A stretch of DNA of 64,000 nt from Salvelinus alpinus. Lineage: Eukaryota; Chordata; Actinopteri; Salmoniformes; Salmonidae. Below the pieces are notes generated by a model, which worked only from the letters and a program-made list of their open reading frames with translations, had not been told where the DNA came from and searched no databases. The first letter of the stretch is position 1. Each line of letters opens with the position of its first letter. The position numbers and the translations under genes were made by a program. The stretch is taken from assembly GCF_045679555.1 (NCBI RefSeq), contig NC_092122.1, forward strand, positions 10,341,543-10,405,542. The letters run 5' to 3'. Shown here piece after piece: positions 26,951-41,500 of the stretch.

Positions 26951-28925
26951 TGCTGATTGTGCCATCGGTTGTTATGGCAATGAGGGAGGCTAGGATGCTG
27001 CTCATCGCTCGATTTGACAGCGTTGCGCACAAGTGTGTGTGAGTGTGTGTGATAGGATGTCTAGAGATAATTCGCATTGCACCAAAGATACGTTCAAGAA
27101 ACCAGAGTATTTGCAAACCATCAAAAACGGACAAACCTGTTTCTAAATAAGTAAATGATTTTATATTGGCCAATGTTTATTATGATTGATATTGGGCTAT
27201 TCCAGGTCAGATGATGGAGTCTACATTGGGACCCATGCAACTTGCTGTGAAGTTTGAGAAAGGGTGTCTCTAGATAAAATGTGAAAACTTCCCATATTAC
27301 TATATCTTGATCAAAACAGTGCTGACATGCATGAGACAGGTGATGCAATGAAATGCAATTCATGGGTCCTACACAAGTTTAATATCTTAGACACTATAAT
27401 GGTCATATTATATTCTGATGTACTAATAAATACATTTGAGTTTGGGTGTTAATATTTAGATGGTTAAATACTCCCATCTCCAGCAAAGCAGTCTTGACTG
27501 CAGTGTCTTATCTGAATGCGCTGTAATCCACCTAAAAACACACACGGAATAGTATCCTCCAGTCGCGAAGAGCATTATTGCAGACTTTTTTCATCTGACA
27601 GGCCTACCAGAGCTTGTGTATAGGATAAAAGAGAGTGTGTGAGAGAGGGGCCAAGAGTGTGTCTGCGCGTGTGCTCTAGACGCTCATGAGTATTCCAGCT
27701 GCAAACTACTGCAGGTCCCTCTCAGCTCAAGAAAATCTATTCTCCACTTACCCTACCTCTCCCTTTCTCCCTCCTTTGATCTCCAGCTCTCTCAAGTTAG
27801 ACTTTCACATATCTGCCTCCCTCCCTCACAGAAGGATGATTAGCCAACCCAGGCTGAGATGTAGGCTAGGATTTATGTCCATCTTGGCACACTGAAGAGA
27901 AGAGAGCGAGGGGAATTGAAAAGGGAGGTAGGAGGATGATGGATGTGTAGTCTCTTCTTTCTATCAGCAGTCTGGCACCACCCATCATTGATCTTTTTGC
28001 ACCCCCCCCACCGCATGCAGGAGCAGTGTGCTGAAAACACAAGCCCCCGCCTCCAGGCTCAGATAATACAACACTGCAGCTCTCTGAACAATGTACTGTA
28101 TCTGTATACAGGCTAGGATCTATTGGTTAACCAGCAATATTCTATCCCAACAGTGCTTTGTTATCGCATTTTACTTACTAGGCTACACTAGTGGTAACTA
28201 TTCAAGACAAAACAGAACATCCAGGCATTCCATCCTAACGGAAATGCATTTCACATGAATTGTTATCCCAGACTCCTTTCTCTGCCCAGGACAGCTCACC
28301 ATCTCCGATGGTTCTCATGTTAGGTAAACAACTCCCCCAAGTGGACCCTAATAAAAATGCACTACTCTCTTTCTCAACCTGCTGGTCTAGTCATTGGTGG
28401 CAAATTCCATTCTACTTTTTTAATCACATCCACTGTAGAGAAATGTAATAATCTACCAGTGAAAGTAGTATGCCTTCTATTTTAGTCTACACAAAAACAG
28501 ACTGACAACAAAGAGCACACACCAGCAATTTATTACCCCATCAGAACACCTCTCTTTGCCAGCACATAGAAAATAAACCAATGATAAGAATCAAAACTAA
28601 TTCTACAATAACATAGATAGAACTATAACGACCAGAGAGAGTAAGTAAGGAACTGGAATGTTTGAAATACTGTTTCACAGAGACTTCGTGAGTAAACCTT
28701 TGTATTGCTATTACATACAGATGTGTGTCTTAACGAAACCATCAGAAAGCACATGGAAAAATGTGCATTTGGTGTGTGTGAAGAGAGAAAGTCCAGTGGA
28801 TTAAGTCAGAAAACTCTGACCCTTTGGGTATCTCCCTCAGAAATTGCAATCCCATGATGTACCTGATATACACACAAACTAAGACACGTCTCTTCCCCAG
28901 CGCTGTATTATAAATGTGAGCATTC
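26951..28925. other. Intergenic sequence between camk1d and cdc123
   Basis: No gene, exon or clear transposon was recognised. camk1d and cdc123 are both on the minus strand, so this lies downstream of cdc123 and upstream of camk1d. Confidence 0.5.
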
Positions 28926-28931
28926 TTTATT
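28926..28931 (-). terminator. cdc123: Candidate cdc123 polyadenylation signal
   Basis: AATAAA on the minus strand, 528 bp beyond the stop codon. A second AATAAA lies at 28529-28534. The position is plausible but unproven. Confidence 0.4.
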
Positions 28932-29080
28932 CCTATACACAGACTCCTGTAACAGACTCCCCCTTACCTTTACACAATGTTAAGTTACAGTATTTATATT
29001 TACATTAGACACACCGGGCCAATAGAACAGGGGCACTGCTTAGAACTCCCCTCTTAAATACACACAACCATGAGATTTAA

Positions 29081-29157
29081 TGGGACTTTTACATTTACAT
29101 TTACATTTAAGTCATTTAGCAGACGCTCTTATCCAGAGCGACTTACAATTTTACAGT
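29081..29157 (-). mobile_element. L2-like LINE 3' tail only
   Basis: A (tacattt)n tract followed by aagtcatttagcagacgctc and ttatccagagcgacttaca, identical in design to the 3' end of the LINE at 37497. It is severely 5'-truncated and probably lies in the cdc123 3' UTR. Confidence 0.85.
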
Positions 29158-29458
29158 GTTGCAGGTAGAAATATACTGCATAGAGCGGTCATGATGCTTT
29201 TCTCCTCATTATGGTTTGTTGTGTTTGTTCTATTCAATACATTTCTATCTGCAGCATTCTGGATAGGTCTAAGGTGATGACCAAAAGTGTATGGATTCCA
29301 TCAGAAGATTCAAGAGCTGATAAGGACAAACCTCCATGTGTATAGTAGTCTCTGTGCTAACCACTAACGCTAGCCTTACAGTTTTAGGGTTATTGTTATG
29401 CTAGGCTAACAGTCTGAGGGAAAAGTCATCGTGTAGAGACCCTGCTCCTCAGGGGCTG

Positions 29459-32400
29459 TCACTGTCGTACCTCTTCCTCAGAGTCCTCTTGCTGGCGTTT
29501 CTTCTGCAGCAAAGAGTGAAAGTGTGAGATTATAAAAACTAATGCCGGGCTCCCGAGTGGCACAACGGTCTAAGACACTGCATCTCAGTGCTTGAGGCGT
29601 CACTACAGACACCCTGGTTCGAATCCAGGCTGTATCACAACCGGCCATGATTGGGAGTCCCAGAGGGCGGCATACAATTGGCCCAGCGTCGTCTGGGTTT
29701 GGCCGGTGTAGGCCGTCATTATAAATAAGAATTTGTTCTTAACTGACTTGCCTAGTTAAATAAAGGTTAAATACAACATTTTAATTGTAAAATGGTTGTG
29801 GAGATTGCCACAGGGTTGTTATAAGACAATCTTAAATTGTGTGACCACCACTGCCGTTGTTCTCACCAGTTTGAGGAAGTCGATGAGTTTGTATGCGTCC
29901 TCGCCAGTGGAGAGGTCCACAAAGTCCCTAGGGATCCGGTAGCGCAGACAGGGACTGGGCTGCACCGTCACATCACTGGTGGTGTAGCGGAACACAGGGC
30001 CTTCCTACAGATACAGACATACCACAAACTGGTGTTAACACAGGGCCTTCCTACAGATACAGACATACCACAAACTGGTGTTAACACAGGGCCTTCCTAC
30101 AGTTACAGACAAACCACAAACTTGTGGTTAACACAGGGCCTTCCTACAGATACAGACGTACCACAAACTGGTGTTAACACATATTAGCAACTATGACTGA
30201 GTAGCAGGCCGTTTACTCTGGGCACCCAGAGTAAACTGCCTGCTCCTCAGTCCCAGTTGCTAATATATGCATATTATTATTAGTATTGGATAGAAAACAC
30301 TCTGAAGTTTCTAAAACTGTTTGAATGATGTCTGTGATTATAACAGAACTCATATGGCAGGCAAAAACCTGAGAAAAAATCCAACCAGGAAGTGGGAAAT
30401 CTGAGGTTTGTAGGTTTTTCAACTCATCGCCTATCAAATACACAGTGGGGTATGGGTAATTTTGCACTTCCTAAGGCTTCCACTAGATGTCAACAGTCTT
30501 TAGAACCTTGTCTGATGCTTCTACTGTGAAGGGGGGGGCGAATGAGAGGGGATTGAGTAAGGTCTACCATGACCTGAACATGCGCTGACCATGCACGTTC
30601 ATGTGAGAGCGAGCTCTGTTCCATCGCACTTCTGAAGACAAAGGAATTCTCCGGTTGGAACATTATTGAAGATTTATGTTAAAAACATCCTAAAGATTGA
30701 TTCAATACATCGTTTGACATGTTTCTACTGACTGTTACGGAAGTTTTTGACATTTCGTCTGCTTTTAGTGAACGCGCTTCGTGACTTTGGATTTGTTTAC
30801 CAAACACGCTAACAAAAGTAGCTATTTGGACATAAATGATGGACATTACCGAACAAATCAAACATTTATTGTGGAACTGGGATTCCTGGGAGTGCATTCT
30901 GATGAAGATCATCAAAAGTAAGTGAATATTTATAATGTTATTTCTGACTTCTGTTGACTGCACAATATGGTGGATATATTTTTGTCTTGATTGGGCTCTG
31001 AGTGCCGACCTCAGATTATTGCATGGTTTGCTTTTTCCGTAAAGCTTTTTTGAAATCTGACACAGCGGTTGCATTAAGGAGAAGTGGATCTAAAATTCCA
31101 TGTATAACACTTGATCTTTGATCAACGTTTATTATGAGTATTTCTGGAAATTGATGTGGCTCTCTGCAAAATCACCGGATGTTTTTGGAACTACTGAACA
31201 TAACGCGCCAATGTATACTGAGATTTTTTTATATAAATATGAACTTTACCGAACAAAACATACATGTATTGTGTAACATGAAGACCTATGCGTGTCATCT
31301 GATGAAGATCATCAAAGGTTAGTGATTCATTTTATCTCTATTTCCTATTTTTGTGACTCATGTCTTTGGCTGGAAAAATGGCTGTTTTTCTGTGATTTGG
31401 CGGTGACCTAACATAATCGTTTGTGGTGGTTTCGCTGTAAAGCCTTTTTGAAATCGGACACTGTGGTGGGTTTAACAACAAGATTACCTTTAAAATGGTA
31501 TAAGATAGTTGTATGTTTGAGGAATTTTAATTATGAGATTTCTGTTGTTTGAATTTGGCGCCCTGCACTTTCACTGGCTGTTGTCATATCAATCCCGTTA
31601 ACGGGATTGCAGCCCTAAAAAGTTAACACAGGGCCTTCCTACAGACATACCACAAACTGGTGGGACTTGCACACATGAACAAACATACACATGCATATGT
31701 ACAACAAAGCCACAGCCTGGGTCACATATTTGTCACTGACCTGCTGGGCTGTGTCAACCTGCTCTTGATTGGCTGACAGGCTGTTCCCGGAGGTAAGCTC
31801 CTCCCACGTGAACAGCAGTGAATCTGTCACCTCACCAAAGGGGTTGAGATCGATCAGCCACACCTTCCCCTGTCAAACACACACAGGGTCAAAGATGCAC
31901 ATACTCATAGAAAAGCCTTGGCTACAACCAAACAGAGGCAGGAAATAATGTCTGGGAAAATAAATGACAAAAGACTTACCCAGCTATCTCTGTAGACATC
32001 CAACACAACTGTAAAACAGAAAACATACTGTATTACTCTTATTACAATATATTCTAATTATCAACCACACTGAATCCCACTCACAGTCCTCATCCAGGAA
32101 CTGATACTGGACGTGTTGGCTGAAGAACTCCTGGATGGAGTGGCAGATCTGGGCTTCCTGCTTGGAGATGTGGTGGTAGTACTGGGTATAGTCTCTCTGG
32201 GAGATCCCTAAAGAACACACGCACAGCTCTCAGAACAGATCTCCAGTCCACACAACAGCCCTGACGCTTGCCACACTGTCTTGGGAACAGTGCAAGTGAA
32301 CACAGGCTCTCTGAATGTGGCTGAGGGAGGGTGAGAGTAAAGGTGAATGGTGTGTTAACCTCTTCATACAGTACTTACCGATCAGCTTGTTCTCTTTGAT

Positions 32401-32500
32401 GAAACACCTGAACTCCCCACCAGGTAGCAGCTCACTCCACTTCCTCAGGACCAGCTGAACTCAGGGGTATAATACAACACTATTAAACAGTGGGAAGAAA

Positions 32501-32556
<56 letters not shown>

Positions 32557-35500
32557 AAAAGAGAGTGTAAGCAGGTGAGTACGTGTTAAATACCTCATAG
32601 TTTATGGCTGGATTCTGAGAATTCTCGTCACTGCTGTGAAGGAATCTGTAGAGGGAGATTGGAACAGTGACCATTCGGTTCTAGACTCACATTAAACTCA
32701 CACACACTTGCATTCACACAAATACAAACACAAGAGTAGTAAGCTTCACACACATGCACACCTGCACAAATGCTCCTCATTGGCCCCTTCACAATTGAAA
32801 GCTCAGTACTAAATCAAGTGCTGGACAGTGCTGTATTAAGTCTTCCACCATGCCAGAGCTGTCTGCCAACTGGGCCCATTATCAGAGCGCTCCAATGGGA
32901 GCAGTACATCTATGATGAAGCAATCTCACCAAACCTCTTCCCAGCCCACTGCTGTCAGAAAGGCTGACTCACTGCCTGCAGTGTTTTCCACAGCGGGTAG
33001 AAAACCCATCTGTACTGAACAAAAATATAAAACGCTACAATTTCAAAGATTTTGTTGAGTTACAGTTCATATAAGGATTGAAATAAATTGAAATAAATTC
33101 ATTATGCCCTAATCTATGGATTTCACATGACCGGGGAGGGGCGCAGCCATGGGTGGGCTGGGGATGGCATAGGATGTGGAGGTCCTGGGCTGGTGTGGCT
33201 ACACATGATCTGCGGTTGTGAAGCCAGATGGACGTACTGGCAAATTCTCTAATACGACGTTGGAGGCGGCTTATGGTAGATAAATTAACATAACATTTTC
33301 CGGCAACAGCTCTGGTGGACATTCCTGCAATCAGCATGCCAATTGCATGCTCCCTCAAAACATCTGTGACATTGTGTTGTGTGACAACTTGTCCCCAGCA
33401 CAAGGTGCACATGTGTAATAATCATGCTGTTTAATAATCTTGATATGCCACACCTGTCAGGTAGATGGATTACCTTGACAAAGGATAAAATTCTCACTAA
33501 CAGGGAAGTAAACAAATTTGTACACACAATTTGAGAAAAATAAGCTTTTTGTGCACATGGAACATTTCTGGGATCATTTATTTCAGCTCATTTTCATGCA
33601 AATGACTGCCGGTATCATGGTAATTGACCATTAACGAACATAAACACGTCTAGCATCTCCAGGCATCCACTCATACAAGCCGCTGATCTACATTTTTAGT
33701 AAACACCATCACAATAAATCCATTATTTATTTTAGGCAGGTCTAAAGAAACATTATGATATGAAGAAAATGTATATTTCAGAAGAACAGAATATGTTATC
33801 TAGCTATGCACCATGACATACGCTGCTAGTTCATTTAGCAGACAAGACATGCTTATAAGTCTTGTGCCATTATTTTAAGTAAGAAGAATATAATTTTACT
33901 TAGCTGAATAAAATAGAAAGGACATTTTTACCAAGGGCGCATATAAAGTGGCTGTGAGCGTAAAAGTGATTTAGATTTAGAGCTTTTTGGCAACTTTTGT
34001 TGTGAATGACACAGACCTTAAAATGTCTTAGAAATCAAAACAAATATGGGCTCCATGATGCGACTATAGGCTATTGATGATGTGAGAAAGTAGCAAAAAG
34101 CTTGCCTCAGGTTGCACACTGTTCTCTCATCCTGTATCATCATATTTTCACACATCAAATCAAACTTTATTGGTCGCGTACACATATTTTGCAGATATTA
34201 TAGCGGGTGTAGCGAAACGCATACAGTTGAAGTCGGAGGTTTACATACACTTAGGTTGGCGTCATTAAAACTTGTTTTTCAACCACTCCACAAATTTCTT
34301 GTTAATAACAAACTATAGTTTTGGCAAGTCGGTTAGGACATCTACTTTGTGCATGACAAGTAATTTTTCCAACAATTGTTTACAGACTGATTATTTCACT
34401 TATAATTCACTGCATCACAATTCCAGTGGGTCAGAAGTTTACATAGACTAAGTTGACTGTTCCTTAAAACAGCTTGGAAAATTCCAGAAAATTATGTCAT
34501 GGCTTTAGAAGCTTCTGATAGGCTAATTGACATCATTTGAGTCAACTGGAGGTGTACCTGTGGATGTATTTCAAGGCCTACCTTCAAACGCACTGCCTCT
34601 TTGCTTGACATCATGAGGAAAAAAATTGTAGACCTCCACAAGTGTGGTTCATCCTTGGGAGCAATTTCCAAACACCTGAAGGTACCACGTTCATCTGTAC
34701 AAACAGTAGTACGGAAGTATAAACACCATGGGACCACGCAGCCGTCATACCGCTCAGGAAGGAGAGGCATTCTGTCTCCTAAAGATTAATGTACTTTGGT
34801 GCGAAAATTGCAAATCAATCCCAGAACAACAGCAAAGGACCTTGTGAAGATGCTGGAGGAAACAGGTACAAAGGTATCTATATCCACAGTAAAACGAGTC
34901 CTATATAGACATATCAACATAACCTGAAAGGCCGCTCAAGCAAGGAAGAAGCCACTGCTCCAAAACCGCCATCAAAAAGCCAGACTACAGTTTGCAACTG
35001 CACATGGGGACAAAGATCATACTTTTTGGAGAAATGTCCTCTGGTCTGATGAAACAAAAATGGCCATAATGGCCATATAGACCATTGTTATGTTTAGAGG
35101 AATAGGGGGAGGCTTCCAAGCCGAAGAACACCATCTCAAGCGTGAAGCACGGGGTGGCAGCATCATGTTGTGGGGGTGCTTTGCTGCAGGAGGGACTGGT
35201 GCACTACACAAAATAGATGGCATCATGAGGTACGAAAATTATGTGGATATATTGAAGCAACATCAAGACATCAGTCAGGAAGTTAAAGCTTGGTCGCAAA
35301 TGGGTCTTCCAAATGGACAATGACCCCAAGCATACTTCCAAAGTTGTGGCAAAATAGCTCAAGGACAACAAAGTCAAGGTATTGGAGTGGCCAACACAAA
35401 GCCATGACCTCATCCTATAGAAAATGTGTGGGCAGAACTGAAAAAGTGTGTGCGAGCAAGGAGGACTACAAACCTGACTCAGTTACACCAGCTCTGTCAG

Positions 35501-38500
35501 GAGGAATGGCCCAAAATTCACCCAACTTATTGTGGGAAGCTTGTGGAAGGCTACCCAAAACAGTCTGACCCAAGTGAACAATTTAAAAGGCAATGCTACC
35601 AAATACTAATTGAGTGTATGCAAACTTCTGACCCACTGGGAATGTGATGAAAGAAATAAAAGCTGAAATAAATCATTCTCTCTACTATTATTCTGACATT
35701 TCACATTCTTAAAACAAAGTGGTGATCATAACTGACCTAAGACAGGGAATTTTTACTAGGATTAAGTTCAAATGTATTTGGCTAAGGTGTATGTAAACGT
35801 CCGACTTCAACTGTGTATATATATATATATCGATATAGAATATATATATATCGTTTTTGTTGTTGCCTGTTTTGCATATTATTTTGGCATGAATATGTCA
35901 CATATCAGGTTGCAAACAATGTTTAAAAAAATCATTGAGTTAATAAAGCCGCAAACAAACATGGTCTCTTATTCTTTCTTGAGTAAAGCAGCTCCAAAAT
36001 GCTGGTGTTTCACCACTACTTTCTGTGGTGGTGGGACAGCTAGCGGAAAATACAGAGCGTAGGGGTTGGTAATGTTCTCTAGTTGCGCCGTGATTGGCTC
36101 AGTGTTCTGTCACACATGGTGGCACTACGTCACGCAAAATCTACAGGAAATTTCTTCTTGAATTTATGAAAATTCAAGCCTCTAGGGTGCTGCCATAGAT
36201 TTACATTAGAAGCGCCCATCCAAGGCGGCTCAAGGTCATTGGCTACAGATAAAATAACATCAAATCACGCTATATCTACCGTAGCTTTGATGAAGGAATC
36301 AGTGGCTAACTGCAAGCGTTGCAAAGAAATCACTAGCCTGCTATTCAGTGGAGTATGGTCCAAGTCTGGGTTTAAGGATCTCTTTTCCATGCTTAGAAAG
36401 GACACCAAAGGTTGAATACATTGGCCATACTGTCAATCCAGCATGATTTCTGCCATGTTCAAAACAACTGGAAAATCATTACTGGGAAATCTCAGACTTC
36501 AGTGAGTTCAAGACAACTGGGAACTCTGAAAGAAATGTGTTCCGACTGGGAAAATAAGTTTTGAATGGTTATCCAACTTGGAATCCCAAGTCGGGAACTC
36601 GGGTCTCTTTCTAGAGCTCCGACCTGAAGATCACTGACGTCATGATTCAACCTTGTTCCCCCCCCCAGAGTTCCCAGTTGTCTTGAAAGCACCATAAATC
36701 CAGAATCCCAGACTTTGATGACAAAATTTGCCCACAAGAAAGTCTGATGTTGGCAGTCCAATCAAAGCTACGGTAGATATAGCGTGATTTGATGTTATTT
36801 TATCTGTCAAGTGAGCACAGCACAACAAGGTGTCCCAATATGTCTTATATGCTGCTGCTGCATAAATTATATAATATGCCAGGGAGATAGTATTACTTTC
36901 TTTGCTACAGTATACCTAAGTGTATGTTGTGTAGTAAGCTGTTAGTTGCCCATGTGCCTCACACACTAATAATTTGGTCCCTTTCCCCTCATAACTTACT
37001 TAGCCTACTGTTCTGACTTGGTGGTGCACATGTAGCCTATAGCCTGTTTTAGAGACATGTCATCATTGAATGCTGTAAGAGCTTTCATTGTCTGCTTACA
37101 GTGTATTCAGAAAATATTCAGACCACTTGACTTTTTCCACATTTTGTTACGTTACAGGCTTATTTTAAAATGTAGTGTTTTTTTCAATCATTAATCTACA
37201 CACAATACCACATAATGACAAAGCAAAAACAGATTGATAAATATTTAAAAATTAAAATTAAAAATTAAAAACGGAAATATCACATTTACATAAGTTCAGA
37301 CCCTTTACTAAGTACTTTGTTGAAGCACCTTTGGCCTCTAATACAGCCTCAAGTCTTCTTGGGTATGACGCTACCAGCTTGGTAGACTTGTATTTGGGGA
37401 GTTTCTCCCATTCTTCTCTGAAGATCCTCTCAAGCTCTGTCAGGTTGGATGGGGAGCGTCACTGCACAGTATTTTCAGGTCTCTCCAGAGATGCTTACAT
37501 TTACATTTACATTTAAGTCATTTGGCAGACGCTCTTATCCAGAGCGACTTACAAATTGGTGCATTCACCTTATGATATCCAGTGGAACAACCACTTTACA
37601 ATAGTGCATCTAACTCTTTTAAGGGGGGGGGGGGGTTAGAAGGATTACTTTATCCTATCCTAGGTATTCCTTAAAGAGGTGGGGTTTCAGGTGTCTCCGG
37701 AAGGTGGTGATTGACTCCGCTGACCTGGCGTCGTGAGGGAGTTTGTTCCACCATTGGGGTGCCAGAGCAGCGAACAGTTTTGACTGGGCTGAGCGGGAAC
37801 TGTACTTCCTCAGAGGTAGGGAGGCGAGCAGGCCAGAGGTGGATGAACGCAGTGCCCTTGTTTGGGTGTAGGGCCTGATCAGAGCCTGAAGGTACGGAGG
37901 TGCCGTTCCCCTCACAGCTCCGTAGGCAAGCACCATGGTCTTGTAGCGGATGCGAGCTTCAACTGGAAGCCAGTGGAGAGAGCGGAGGAGCGGGGTGACG
38001 TGAGAGAACTTGGGAAAGTTGAACACCAGACGGGCTGCGGCGTTCTGGATGAGTTGTAGGGGTTTAATGGCACAGGCAGGGAGCCCAGCCAACAGCGAGT
38101 TGCAGTAATCCAGACGGGAGATGACAAGTGCCTGGATTAGGACCTGCGCCGCTTCCTGCGTGAGGCAGGGTCGTACTCTGCGAATGTTGTAGAGCATGAA
38201 CCTACAGGAACGGGTCACCGCCTTGATGTTAGTTGAGAACGACAGGGTGTTGTCCAGGATCACGCCAAGGTTCTTAGCACTCTGGGAGGAGGACACAATG
38301 GAGTTGTCAACCGTGATGGCGAGATCATGGAACGGGCAGTCCTTCCCCGGGAGGAAGAGCAGCTCCGTCTTGCCGAGGTTCAGCTTGAGGTGGTGATCCG
38401 TCATCCACACTGATATGTCTGCCAGACATGCAGAGATGCGATTCACCACCTGGTTATCAGAGGGGGGAAAGTTTTATTTTATTTGAATGCTTGATTGGGT

Positions 38501-41500
38501 TCAAGTCCAGGTTCTGGCTAGGCCACTCAAGGACATTCAGAGAGTTGTCCCGAAGCCACTCCTGCTTTATCTTGGCTGTGTGGTTAGGGTCGTTGTCCTG
38601 TTGGAAGGTGAACCTTCACCCCAGTCTGAGGTCCTGAGCGCTCTGGGGCAGGTTTTCATCAAGGATCTCTCTGTACTTTGCTCCGTTCATCTTTCCCTCG
38701 ATCCTGACTAGTCTCCCAGTCCCTGTCGCTGAAAGAAATGCCCACAGCATGATGAGGTTTCCTCCAGAAGTGATGCTTGGGATTCAGGCCAGAGTTCAAT
38801 CTTGGTTTCATCAGACTAGAGAATCTTGCTTCTCATGGTCTGAGAGTCCTTTAGGTGCCCTTTGGCAAACTCCAAGTGGGCTGTCATGGGCCTTTTACTG
38901 AGGAGTGGCTTCCGCCTGTCTAAAGCTACCATAAAGGCCTGATTGGTGGAGTGCTGCACAGATGGTTGTCCTTCTGGAATGTTCTCCTATCTCCACAGAG
39001 AAACTCTGGAGCTCTGTCAGAGTGGCCATCGAGTTCTTGGTTACCTGCCTGACCAAGGCCCTTCTCCCCCGATTGCTCAGTTTGGCCGGGTTGGCCAGCT
39101 CTAGGAAGAGTCTTGGTGGTTCCAAACTTCTTCCATTTAAGAATGATGGAGGCCACTTTGTTCTTGGGGACCTCCAATTGTACAGATATATTTTGGTACC
39201 CTTCCCCAGATCTGTGCCTCGACACAATTCTGTCTCGGAGCTCTAAGGACAATTCCTTTCAACCTTATGGCTTGATTTTTGCTCTGTCATGCACTGTCGA
39301 CTGTGGGACCTTATAAAGACAGATGTGTGCCTTTTGAAATCATGTCCAATCAATTGAATTTACCACAGGTGGATTCCAATCAAGTTGTAGAAACATCTCA
39401 AGGATGATCAATGGATACAGGATGCATCTGAGCTAAATTTTTAGTCTCACAGCAAAGGGTCTGAATACTTAAGTAAATGTGATTTCTGTTTTTTTATTTT
39501 TAATACATTTGCAAAAATGTAAAAAAACCTGTTTTCACTTTGTCATTATGAGTTACTGTGTGTAGATTGATGAGTATTTGTATTTATTTAATCAATTTTA
39601 TAATAAGGCTGTAACGTGACAAAATGTTGAAAAAGTCAAGGGCTCTGAATACACTAGGATGAGCCTTAACTAGAATACAGTATATACACATATGAAGAGG
39701 GTAAAACAGTATGTAAACAATTACTCTCAATTTAATCATGTCTTTACTAATATGTAAAATTTGTTGAGATTTAGAATGGCCCATTATCAAATGGGTAGGG
39801 GCAGGGGGAAAAGATGTCATCCGTATGCACTCGAATAGCGAATAGAGGCCACTTTCCCTCCGGTTAGTTTTTCAATTATGCGTGTAGGCTACTCCTGTTT
39901 TATAGCGGAGCATGTGCTTCATATTAGCAGCTGAGAAATAAATATAGTAGCAGCTGGAATCCTCCTCTTTTTAGTGCCAACCATCAAAACTCCACACATC
40001 AACCACTGTTTGAGGAGCCTTCAGCCTCTCGCTGCGCGCAGTTGATATTCCACCCAAACGCTGTATGCCATGGGCTCTCCAACCCTGTTCCTGTAGCTAC
40101 CCAGTGCTTAACTTGGGAAACCAAGTGAAATTTGTTCGGGAACATCGATAGTAACATGTTTTCCCAACTAAAAATATTGAATTAAACTGTTTACAGCCTA
40201 CCTCTCTGCGCGATTGAGAAAGGAAGGAGAGAGAGAGAGAGAGAGGAGGCGCATGGTGGTGAGATATTCTGTAGTTAAAGGTATAAAAAAATATAAAAAA
40301 TGCACCATTATTCAAAATCAAATTCACTATAATTGTATGCTAACTCTGTAAGTTGCCCTGCACAATCAGTGGCCTATATGTTCTCGCCCAGACTCATGGA
40401 TAGAAAGTTTGGAGCATAGCATAAGGTCCATTCAGTAGGCATAATAATACAGTCCACACTCAAAGGCATAACTAGAATTTGTTTACTTTTCTAGGCTAGA
40501 CCAATTATGCACCAAAGACATTAAAAAGGTTATAGTGCGTAATATGCGGTAGGCTATTAGACTATGTATTGTATAAAAAGCACAAACATTTTAATTCATT
40601 TTTTGGGGGGAGCTTGAGCTCATATATATATGGGTGTTATATATGGGTGTTTTGAATGAATCATCACCTTAGAAAGCGCTGTCCATTTTGTTATATTTGG
40701 CATTGAAACAACATCCACAACAACCATGTTTTTCACTCAGTTTCAACCTGTTGTTGAACTTTCTCCAAATTGATCATCACAGTGAGGTGAGTTTTAAAAG
40801 CACATATTGTTTTGATGATGAGTGTTTGATGTGATTTTCCATTGTATTTGCATTGAGTGGTTAGAGGAACAATAGAGCCCTGAGCACCAGACCATTAGGA
40901 CCTGATGGAGGAACAATAGAGCCCTGAGTGCCAGACCATTAGGACCTGATGGAGGGACAATAGAGCACTGAGTACCAGACCATTAGAACCTGATGGAGGG
41001 ACAATAGAGCACTGAGTACCAGACCATTAGGACCTGATGGAGGAACAATAGAGCACTGAGCACCAGACCATTAGGACCTGATGGAGGAACAATAGAGCAC
41101 TGAATACAACACCATTAGGACCTGATGGAGGAACAATAGAGCACTGAGTACAACACCATTAGGACCTGATGGAGGAACAATAGAGCACTGAGCACCAGAC
41201 CATTAGGACCTGATGGAGGAACAATAGAGCACTGAGCACCAGACCATTAGGACCTGATGGAGGAACAATAGAGCACTGAGTACAACACCATTAGGACCTG
41301 ATGGAGGAACAATAGAGCACTGAGCACCAGACCATTAGAACCTGATGGAGGGACAATAGAGCCCTGAGTGCCAGACCATTAGAACCGATGGAGGGACAAT
41401 AGAGCACTGAGTACCAGACCATTAGGACCTGATGGAGGAACAATAGAGCACTGAGCACCAGACCATTAGAACCTGATGGAGGGACAATAGAGCCCTGAGT

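Noticed and set aside
29600-29640. B-box-like ggttcgaatcc suggesting a tRNA gene
   Set aside because: It is the tRNA-derived head of an HpaI-type SINE, without a cloverleaf, and continues into the SINE body and tail.
37655-38449. 264-aa intact ORF as a host gene
   Set aside because: It is the C-terminal part of an L2-like reverse transcriptase with a (TACATTT)n tail and a target duplication.
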